Assembly: GCA_035635555.1 (NCBI GenBank)
Contig: DASQAT010000028.1
Location: 71,885 to 135,884, forward strand
Length of the DNA stretch: 64,000 bases
DNA from: Candidatus Dormiibacterota bacterium
Lineage (GTDB): Bacteria; Acidobacteriota; Polarisedimenticolia; Gp22-AA2
Direction: 5' to 3'
Both the position numbers and the translations under genes were made by a program. This document shows, in pieces, positions 56,377-62,589 of this stretch. The notes below the pieces were generated by a model. The model was not told the origin of the DNA and made no database searches. It saw only the letters and a program-made list of their open reading frames with translations. Every line of letters begins with the position of its first letter. Position 1 is the first letter of the stretch.

Positions 56377-57225
56377 GTGACCCCCGCACAGACCGAATTC
56401 TTCAAGATGTCCGCGGCCGGCAACGATTTCATCCTGTTCGACAATCGTCTGAGCGCGCTGAAGCGCGACACCCTTCCCGATCTGGTCCGACGTCTGTGCA
56501 CGCGCGCCCTGTCGGTCGGCGCGGACGGCGTCATCCTGCTCGAGCCGTCGTCGGTGGCGCACCTGCGCGTCTCCTTCTTCAACCCGGACGGGAAGGCGAC
56601 CTTCTGCGGCAACGGGGCCCGCTGCGCCGCCCGTCTGGCGTACCTGCAGGGAATCGCGCCGGGGCGGATGACGGTCGAGACTTCGGTGATGGTGCACCGC
56701 GCCGAGGTGCGGGGGTCGTCGGTCACGTTCGAGATGAGCGATCCGCGGGGGTTCGACGACGGGGTCGAGGTCGAGGTGGACGGCCGCCCGGTGCGCGGCG
56801 TCCTCGTCGACACGGGCGTTCCCCACCTCGTCGTGTTCAGGGAGACTCCTGAATCGGACTCGATCGTCGGCCTCGCCCGGACCCTGCGCTCGCACCCGCG
56901 ATTCGCTCCCGCCGGCGTGAACGTGAATTTCGTCGGAGCGGCGGGGGGCGGGGCGCTCGCCATCCGCACCTACGAGAGAGGTGTCGAAGGGGAGACCCTG
57001 GCGTGCGGCACCGGCTGCGTCGCCGCGGCCGTCGCCGCGGCCGCCTCGGGGAGGATCGCCGCGTCCCCCGTGTCGCTGCGCACCCGCTCGGGGGCCCTGA
57101 TTCGCGTGCACTTCGAGGGACCGCCTCAGAAGGCCCGGGGCGTCCGCCTCGAAGGGGAGGCGCGGCTGGTGTACGTCGGGCAGCTCACCGAAGAGGCGCT
57201 CCAGGGTTTCCAACCCGCCGTCTGA
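56377..57225 (+). CDS. dapF: Diaminopimelate epimerase
   Basis: A 282-residue two-lobe PLP-independent epimerase converting LL- to meso-diaminopimelate for lysine and peptidoglycan. Conserved blocks are FFKMSAAGNDFILFDNR, the catalytic Cys77 in TFCGNGARC, VNVNFVG, and the second catalytic Cys210 in LACGTGCVAA. GTG 56377 is preferred over GTG 56371 because the near-perfect Shine-Dalgarno GGAGGTGA (56367-56374) is 2 bases upstream of it and would overlap the other. That Shine-Dalgarno also contains the stop of the preceding gene. It fits with mpl further on: the cell makes and recycles mDAP peptidoglycan. Confidence 0.95.
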   Translation: MTPAQTEFFKMSAAGNDFILFDNRLSALKRDTLPDLVRRLCTRALSVGADGVILLEPSSVAHLRVSFFNPDGKATFCGNGARCAARLAYLQGIAPGRMTVETSVMVHRAEVRGSSVTFEMSDPRGFDDGVEVEVDGRPVRGVLVDTGVPHLVVFRETPESDSIVGLARTLRSHPRFAPAGVNVNFVGAAGGGALAIRTYERGVEGETLACGTGCVAAAVAAAASGRIAASPVSLRTRSGALIRVHFEGPPQKARGVRLEGEARLVYVGQLTEEALQGFQPAV

Positions 57226-57244
57226 TCGTCCCGGGACCCCGCGC

Positions 57245-57556
57245 ATGGATTACCAGAGAGGCAAGAGGCAGGCTTGGCGCATCATCCGGCTGGGGGTCGG
57301 CTGGCTCCTGACGCTCATCGGGATGGCGCTCCTGGTCCTTCCCGGTCCCGGCATCCTGTTCCTCATCCCCGGTCTGACGCTTTTGAGCGCGGAGAGTCTC
57401 TGGGTCAGGAGGTTCCTGCGCCGGTTGCGCGACAGACGCCTCGTTCGTCGGGCCATCCGCGAGGCGGAGAGGGCCGGCATCAAGATTGACTTCGGTCCCG
57501 ACGACGACGGCCCGGGAGAGACCCCCCCGCCGGGCCCCACCCGGTCCCCCTCCTAG
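57245..57556 (+). CDS. PGPGW-family small membrane protein
   Basis: 103 residues. Two transmembrane helices flank the family signature MALLVLPGPGILFLIPGLTLLSAE (here PGPGI in place of PGPGW), followed by a basic amphipathic stretch (RRFLRRLRDRRLVRRAIREAE) and an acidic/Pro tail. The function of the family is unknown. It lies 19 bases after dapF and is the last gene of the hslVU operon. Its stop codon overlaps that of nth (CTAG). Confidence 0.82.
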   Translation: MDYQRGKRQAWRIIRLGVGWLLTLIGMALLVLPGPGILFLIPGLTLLSAESLWVRRFLRRLRDRRLVRRAIREAERAGIKIDFGPDDDGPGETPPPGPTRSPS

Positions 57557-58287
57557 GACAGCCGCCGGCTCCCGCCGGTCCGGACGGGGACGGTTCGCGG
57601 CCTCCGCGCCCCGCTGCTCTTTTTGGCCAGCAGCTTCGCTTCCAGGTGATTCGACGGGCAGTGCGGGCTCAACGGGCAGGTCCCGCAACGCGGCAGGCGG
57701 GCCTGGCAGACGTATCGCCCGTGCAGGATCGTGGCGATCGAGAAGAAGATCCATTCCTCGCGCGGGATGACGGCCACAAGGTCCCTTTCGATCTTCACCG
57801 GGTCGGTCTGCTTCGTCAGACCGAGTCGCCCCGCCACGCGGGCCATGTGCGTATCCACGACGATGCCCGAGGGGATCCCGTAGCCGGCGCCGAGAACGAC
57901 GTTCGCCGTCTTCCGTCCGACGCCGGGCAGGCGGACCATCTCCTCCATCGTGCGCGGCACTTCGCCGCCGTGCCGCTCGAGCAGCGCCCGGCAGCACGAC
58001 ACGATGGATCGGGCCTTGGCGCGGAAGAAGCCGGTCGAGCGGATGACCTTCTCGAGATCCGGAAGCGCGGCGCGCGCCAGCGCCCGGGCGTCGGGCCAGG
58101 CGCGGAACAGCGCCGGGGTGACCTGGTTGACGCGCTCGTCGGTGCACTGCGCCGACAGGATCGTCGCGATCAGGAGCTGCAGGGGAGAGGTATTGCGGAG
58201 CTCGACGCGCGCTTCCGGGCGGGCGCCATGCAGCGCCTCCAGGACAGCGGCGGCGCGCGCGCGGCGGGTCGTCTCGGCCCGGGTCAT
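57553..58287 (-). CDS. nth: Endonuclease III
   Basis: 244-residue DNA glycosylase/AP lyase of base excision repair that removes oxidised pyrimidines. It has the helix-hairpin-helix LPGVGRKTANVVL with the catalytic Lys, the catalytic Asp in VVDTHMARV, and the 4Fe-4S loop C-x6-C-x2-C-x5-C (CQARLPRCGTCPLSPHC). The front ILSAQCTDERVNQ is the usual substrate-binding segment. It is slightly longer than E. coli Nth because of a basic C-terminal extension (KKSSGARRPRTVPVRTGG) that may add DNA contacts. It is convergent with the PGPGW gene and shares its stop-codon bases. Confidence 0.95.
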   Translation of the reverse strand: MTRAETTRRARAAAVLEALHGARPEARVELRNTSPLQLLIATILSAQCTDERVNQVTPALFRAWPDARALARAALPDLEKVIRSTGFFRAKARSIVSCCRALLERHGGEVPRTMEEMVRLPGVGRKTANVVLGAGYGIPSGIVVDTHMARVAGRLGLTKQTDPVKIERDLVAVIPREEWIFFSIATILHGRYVCQARLPRCGTCPLSPHCPSNHLEAKLLAKKSSGARRPRTVPVRTGGSRRLS

Positions 58288-58572
58288 CAGACCGGATGCT
58301 ACTGGAGGCAGGACTGACCTGTCAAAAAGTCATGGTGTCGCCCAGGTGCGTCAAAAAGGCGGGCGCCGCGGGGGAGGGGCGGCCCGGGCGGGCAGGCGCG
58401 GGAACTTCGGAACCATGGCGCCGAAGCGACCGCCGGCTTGAAATCACGCCCGATCTGGAGTCAGGCCGGGTCCGACTGCGGCATCTGGCCCGCATCCCGG
58501 GACAGGCGGGGGCGCGACTCGACGTTGGCAGGGATGTTGCTAATCCGATCGCGTCAGGGAAAGGAGGCAGCC
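58288..58572. other. Intergenic space upstream of the sigma-4 protein
   Basis: 285 bases between nth and the sigma-like gene with no convincing gene. A 9-base direct repeat GTCAAAAAG occurs at 58321-58329 and 58350-58358. TTGGCA at 58525-58530 lacks a -10 at the right distance. In-frame extension of the downstream gene to 58438 looks non-coding (Arg/Trp/Ser-rich). Confidence 0.35.
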
Positions 58573-58926
58573 ATGTGGCGTCAATTACTTCCGCACGCAA
58601 CGAGCTACGATGACTTCATCTCCCCGAACGAGGATACCCGTCTCGAGGCCTTCATATCCGATCCGGACTCCTTCCGCCAGGAGCGCGACATCATGCGAGC
58701 CGAGGTCGACCGGATCCTGAACCGGGCCCTCCGGCAGCTCCCGGCACGCGAGCGCTACATACTGGAGAGACGGTTCGGGATGCGCGACGGCAGTGAGCTG
58801 ACGCTCGAGGCTGTATCGCGAATCCTGAAGCTCAGCAAGGAGCGGGTCCGACAGCTCGAGCGCGAGGCCCTGCTCAAGCTGCGTCTGTCCCTGGAAGGAA
58901 TGCGCAGCCAGCTCACGGGTGCCTGA
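58573..58926 (+). CDS. Standalone sigma70 region-4-like protein
   Basis: 117 residues matching only the end of a group 1/2 sigma factor. PNEDTRLEAFISDPDSF resembles region 3.2, then LPARERYILERRFGMRDGSE and the region 4.2 helix-turn-helix LTLEAVSRILKLSKERVRQL, which would read a -35 element. Regions 1 to 3.1, including the -10-binding and core-binding region 2, are absent. AAGGAGG lies 5 bases before the ATG and a strong terminator follows, so this is a complete single-gene unit and not a fragment at a break. It could be a split sigma, a co-regulator or an anti-activator. No partner region-2 protein is adjacent. Confidence 0.8.
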   Translation: MWRQLLPHATSYDDFISPNEDTRLEAFISDPDSFRQERDIMRAEVDRILNRALRQLPARERYILERRFGMRDGSELTLEAVSRILKLSKERVRQLEREALLKLRLSLEGMRSQLTGA

Positions 58927-58959
58927 AGTCACACTTTCGGAACGGAGTGCGTGGTGAAG

Positions 58960-58999
58960 CCGCCGCCCTGTCTTCCCCCCCCGGGCGGCGGTTTTTTTC
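58960..58999 (+). terminator. Rho-independent terminator after the sigma-4 gene
   Basis: CCGCCGCCC (58960-58968) pairs with GGGCGGCGG (58983-58991) across a 14-base C-rich loop, then TTTTTTT (58992-58998). It lies 33 bases past the stop codon. Confidence 0.9.
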
Positions 59000-59080
59000 T
59001 GGACCATGATGGGCCGCCTGGGCGCTGCGGAGAGTATGCAGAGGCAATTTGCGTGGAGCCCGCGCCGGCACTTGCGTCGC

Positions 59081-59110
59081 TTGGCAAATCGGGTAGGATC
59101 GCGCTATCAT
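59081..59110 (+). promoter_or_regulatory. Putative promoter for the TPR lipoprotein/tonB/exb operon
   Basis: TTGGCA (59081-59086), an 18-base spacer and TATCAT (59105-59110), about 100 bases before the first gene of the run at 59212. Confidence 0.45.
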
Positions 59111-59211
59111 CCGGCCCGGGCCGGTCGGTGGACACGGCCCGTCCGCATGACAAGACGAATGGGCCGGGTGGCTGCGGGCCGTATGCGCCGCACTCACGAG
59201 GGAAACGATTG

Positions 59212-60060
59212 ATGAGATGGAATCGCCTGGGGTCGGGGGCCGCTCTCGCCCTCCTGATCCTCGCCGGGACGGGCTGCGAGGGGACTCTCGATCGTCTGAA
59301 GGCGAACTACGCGGCGAGAGAGGGGAACGACTTCTACAAGGGGCAGGACTTCGATAAGGCTGTCCAGTGGTACCGCTACTCCCTCTACCTCAATCCCGAG
59401 CTGCCGATCGCGTATCACAACGCCGGGCTGGCCTACATGGCCCTGTACAAGCCCGGGTCGCACCATCCTAAAGATTTGTACTACTCGCAGCAGGCGATCG
59501 ATCACCTCGAGCGCTTCCTGGGCTTCGAGCCGAACGACGAGGACGCCAAGAACCAGCTCCTCACCGTGTTCCTGCAGGCGGAGCGGTACGACGATGCCGC
59601 CAAGTTCTTCGAGGCCGAGATCAAGGCACGCGGCAGCGATCCGGAGGTGGCCTCCCGCCTGGCCCAGGTCCTCGGGATGATCTACGCCAAGAAGGGGGAC
59701 TTCGATCTGTCGCTCGAGTGGTACAAGAAGCGCGCCGAGATCGAGAAGGACAATCCCGAGGCGCTCTATACGATCGGGGTCCTGTGCTGGGACAAGGTGT
59801 ACCACGCCGGGATCACCATGGATCTGGACAAGCGCAAGGAGCTCGTGAACATGGGCATGGACTACCTCCAGCGCGCCGCGGACATCCGCCAGGATTACTT
59901 CGAGGCGACGTCCTACATCAACCTCATGTTCCGCGAGAAGGCGAAGCTGGCCCAGCTGGGCGGCAACATGGAGGACTTCGCCAAGTACAACCAGGAAGCG
60001 GACAAGTTCATGAGGCTGTCGCTGGAGCAGCGCAAGAAGTCGATGGCGAAGAAAGGCTAG
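59212..60060 (+). CDS. TPR lipoprotein
   Basis: 282 residues. The lipoprotein signal peptide is SGAALALLILAGTGC, with acylation at the Cys in LAGTGC. The mature part is four or more TPRs (YAAREGNDFYKGQDFDKAVQWY, NPELPIAYHNAGLAYM, LAQVLGMIYAKKGDFDLSLEWY, NPEALYTIGVLCW), ending in a basic helix. It should sit on the inner face of the outer membrane or the outer face of the inner membrane and organise a complex. The ATG at 59212 follows GAGGGAA by 7 bases. It begins the run with tonB-exbB-exbD-exbD, so it may be an accessory of that energy-transducing complex (inference). Confidence 0.85.
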   Translation: MRWNRLGSGAALALLILAGTGCEGTLDRLKANYAAREGNDFYKGQDFDKAVQWYRYSLYLNPELPIAYHNAGLAYMALYKPGSHHPKDLYYSQQAIDHLERFLGFEPNDEDAKNQLLTVFLQAERYDDAAKFFEAEIKARGSDPEVASRLAQVLGMIYAKKGDFDLSLEWYKKRAEIEKDNPEALYTIGVLCWDKVYHAGITMDLDKRKELVNMGMDYLQRAADIRQDYFEATSYINLMFREKAKLAQLGGNMEDFAKYNQEADKFMRLSLEQRKKSMAKKG

Positions 60061-60127
60061 GGAGCGCGGCGCCCCGGGCGCCGCCAGGAGCCGCCAGGGG
60101 CGAGGCCCCGGCGGTCGAGGTGGGCCG

Positions 60128-60892
60128 TTGTTCGAATCGATGGTGTTCTCCACCAAAAAGAAGACCCGCACCCGGCGGTGGCTGACGGTCCCTGTCGCCC
60201 TGCTGGCGCACGCGATCGTGTTCGGCGGGCTGATCCTGGCGGGCTTCATGTCGGTCGAGTCGGTTCCGCCGCCCCCGATCACCATCTCGTTCGTCGCGGC
60301 CCCTCCGCCACCGCCCCCGCCGCCTCCGCCGCCGGCGAGGCACAAGAAGACGACCGAGACGAAGCCCAAGGAGATCCCGAAGCCGGTCGAGATCGTCCAG
60401 CCGAAGATCGTGCCGGAGGAGAAGCCGGTCCCGGTCACGGCCCCCGAGGACACGAATGAGGACGACGGTGTTGACGGAGGGGTGGAGGGGGGCGTCGAAG
60501 GGGGTGTCGTCGGTGGTGTCGTGGGGGGCGTCGTCGGGGGTGTCCTCGGCGGGATGCTGGGCGGCGTGGAAGGCGGCATGCTGGACCAGCCGCTGTACGC
60601 CGGGATCGGAGGCGTGACCAATCCGGAGCTGATCACCTCCACGAAGAAGCAGCCGGTCTATCCCGAGATCGCCCGCAAGGCGAAGATTTCGGGGCAGGTG
60701 ATCCTTCAGGCCGTGGTCAAGAAGGACGGGTCGGTGGGGGACATCCAGGTGCTGCGCTCCCCCGGCTCGAAGTTCGGCTTCGACGAGGCCGCCATCGCGG
60801 CCGTGAAGCAGTGGCACTACAAACCGGGTCTGCAGAACGGCAAGCCGGTCGACGTCTACTTCACGATCGTGGTCGACTTCGTCCTGCAATGA
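60128..60892 (+). CDS. tonB: Energy transducer TonB
   Basis: 254 residues. Short cytoplasmic basic N-terminus, one membrane helix (about 20-42), a run of 11 prolines (about 58-70), a Lys/Glu/Pro spacer (KPKEIPKPVEIVQPKI), a Gly/Val tetrad repeat (about 114-152) and a TonB C-terminal domain (about 172-254; PVYPEIARKAKISGQVIL, AIAAVKQWHYKPG). It carries proton-motive force from ExbBD to outer-membrane receptors. The start is TTG 60128, with GAGGTGG 4 bases upstream; the ATG five codons in (60140) is less well placed. The Gly repeat replaces much of the usual Pro-rich span. Confidence 0.9.
   Translation: MFESMVFSTKKKTRTRRWLTVPVALLAHAIVFGGLILAGFMSVESVPPPPITISFVAAPPPPPPPPPPPARHKKTTETKPKEIPKPVEIVQPKIVPEEKPVPVTAPEDTNEDDGVDGGVEGGVEGGVVGGVVGGVVGGVLGGMLGGVEGGMLDQPLYAGIGGVTNPELITSTKKQPVYPEIARKAKISGQVILQAVVKKDGSVGDIQVLRSPGSKFGFDEAAIAAVKQWHYKPGLQNGKPVDVYFTIVVDFVLQ
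60467..60582 (+). repeat. 12-bp period Gly/Val repeat inside tonB
   Basis: About nine degenerate units of GGN-GT(N)-GTN-GGN encode (G-G-V-[VEL]) tetrads. Such low-complexity DNA can expand or contract by slippage in 12-bp steps without a frameshift, which would change the periplasmic reach of TonB. Confidence 0.7.
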
Positions 60893-60949
60893 TTCGGACA
60901 CGATACGGTGCATGGCTGAGCAGGTAAGGCACAAGGAGGGTACAGGACA

Positions 60950-61633
60950 ATGCAGGCAACAGGCATTTGGGATATCTGGCTACAGATGGGGTACCTGGCG
61001 AAAGGTGTCGCCATCATGCTCATCCTGATGTCGATCTATTCGCTGGGACTGTTCATCGAGCGGTTCCTGTTTTTCCGGGCCGCCAAGAAGCAGTCGATCG
61101 AGTATCTCCCCGTGGCGACCAAGGCGCTGCGCGAGGGGAATTACAAGCTCGCCGTCGAGGCCGCCAAGCGGTACAACAAGAGTCACCTGGCCAAGGTCCT
61201 GGCGGCCGGGCTGCAGCAGTTCATGTTCGAGAAATCGGAGATGCCGGCGCACGACGCCGTCGAATCGGTGCGGCTCGCAGTCGAGCGCGCCGCGGCCCTC
61301 ACCACGGCCGAGATGAAGAAAGGCCTGGGGGGTCTCGCGACGATCGGTGCGACCGCACCGTTCGTCGGGCTGTTCGGGACGGTCGTCGGAATCATCAACG
61401 CGTTCACCGGCATGGCGAAGACCGGCTCGGGCGGCATCGGCGCCGTGTCGGCCGGTATCGCCGAGGCGCTCATCACGACCGCGGTCGGCCTGGGCGTGGC
61501 CATCCCGGCGGTGTGGATGTTCAACTACTTCCAGAGCCAGGTCGAGTTCTTCGGCATCGAGATGGCGAACTCGTCGTCGGAGCTGGTGGATTTCTTCCTG
61601 AAGCGACAGTCTTCGTCGCAGGACGCCAAGTAA
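60950..61633 (+). CDS. exbB: MotA/TolQ/ExbB proton-channel family protein
   Basis: 227 residues, three membrane helices: about 15-36, then 125-147 and 170-192. The ExbB/TolQ core is present (GLGGLATIGATAPFVGLFGTVVGIINAF and AGIAEALITTAVGLGVAIPAV). It forms the pentameric proton channel with ExbD. AAGGAGG lies 10 bases before the ATG. It follows tonB by 57 bases and is followed by two exbD genes, so Exb rather than Tol is the better name; there is no tolA or tolB nearby. Confidence 0.92.
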   Translation: MQATGIWDIWLQMGYLAKGVAIMLILMSIYSLGLFIERFLFFRAAKKQSIEYLPVATKALREGNYKLAVEAAKRYNKSHLAKVLAAGLQQFMFEKSEMPAHDAVESVRLAVERAAALTTAEMKKGLGGLATIGATAPFVGLFGTVVGIINAFTGMAKTGSGGIGAVSAGIAEALITTAVGLGVAIPAVWMFNYFQSQVEFFGIEMANSSSELVDFFLKRQSSSQDAK

Positions 61634-61634
61634 C

Positions 61635-62075
61635 ATGGCGATGAGCGCCGGAGGCAACCGGGGTCTCAACTCCGACATCAACGTCACCCCGTTTGTCGAC
61701 ATCTGCCTGGTGCTCCTGATCATCTTCATGGTGGTCACGCCGATGCTGCAGGAGGGGATCACGATCAACCTGCCGTACGCCAAGAAGGCCACCAAGCACG
61801 AGGACGACGATGCCCACGCGATCGTGGTGGCGGTGAAGACCGAGCAGAACGGCAACCAGGTGGTGTTCGTCCAGAAGAAGCCGGTGCCGCGCGACCAGTA
61901 CCTCGCCGAGATGACCGAGATCCACGACCGCATGTCGGACAAGAACGTGCTGATCAAGGCGGACCGCAGCATGAAGTACGGCGACGTCCGCAAGATGATG
62001 ATCGAGACCAACCAGGCCGGGTTCGACAGTGTGGCCCTCGTGACCGAGAAGGTCCCCGGGCAGTCGGAGGAGTGA
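61635..62075 (+). CDS. exbD: Biopolymer transport protein ExbD (first copy)
   Basis: 146 residues: N-terminal cytoplasmic segment, one membrane helix carrying the proton-binding Asp (INVTPFVDICLVLLIIFMVV, Asp about residue 23), and a periplasmic domain (VFVQKKPVPRDQYLAEMTEI, VLIKADRSMKYGDV, FDSVALVTEK). It starts two bases after the exbB stop. It is about 30-40% similar to the next gene overall and nearly identical in the membrane segment, a local duplication. Confidence 0.92.
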   Translation: MAMSAGGNRGLNSDINVTPFVDICLVLLIIFMVVTPMLQEGITINLPYAKKATKHEDDDAHAIVVAVKTEQNGNQVVFVQKKPVPRDQYLAEMTEIHDRMSDKNVLIKADRSMKYGDVRKMMIETNQAGFDSVALVTEKVPGQSEE

Positions 62076-62087
62076 GAGGAAACTGAC

Positions 62088-62528
62088 ATGGCGATGCAAC
62101 TCGGTTCCAGCGGCGTCAAGTCGGACATCAACGTCACGCCCTTCGTCGATATCGTCCTGGTGCTGCTGATCATCTTCATGGTGGTCACGCCAATGCTCAG
62201 CCGCGCCCTGGACGTCGCCGTGCCCCCCAAGACGGAATCGAACGTCCCGCCCGACCCGACCGAACAGCTGATCATCAGCGTCAAGGGGCCCGACAGCCCG
62301 CCCAAGGTCTATCTGAACCGCGAGGAGATCTCGGGCGGACTGGACGGCGTCAAGGATCGCGTCGCCGAGCTGATGAAAGGGCGGCGCGAGAAGATCGTCT
62401 TCTTCCAGGCGGACAACGATCTCGTCTACCAGGACGTGGTCAACGTCATGGACAAGATCCGCGAGGGCGGCGCCGATATCGGCTTGATCACCGACGAAAA
62501 CCTGGACGTGACGCAGGGCGCCCAGTAA
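62088..62528 (+). CDS. exbD: Biopolymer transport protein ExbD (second copy)
   Basis: 146 residues with the same layout: SDINVTPFVDIVLVLLIIFM with the conserved Asp, then a periplasmic domain (VYLNREEISGG, KIVFFQADNDLVYQDVVNVM, GADIGLITDEN). GAGAGGAA precedes the ATG. Two non-identical ExbD proteins beside one ExbB suggest a heteromeric dimer in the channel or alternative partners, an arrangement common in several Gram-negative phyla. Confidence 0.92.
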   Translation: MAMQLGSSGVKSDINVTPFVDIVLVLLIIFMVVTPMLSRALDVAVPPKTESNVPPDPTEQLIISVKGPDSPPKVYLNREEISGGLDGVKDRVAELMKGRREKIVFFQADNDLVYQDVVNVMDKIREGGADIGLITDENLDVTQGAQ

Positions 62529-62589
62529 CACCTCGCCGTCGTCTCCACACCCGCCGCCGGGTGGCGAAACCAGAGGGGCGCCCGCCGCG

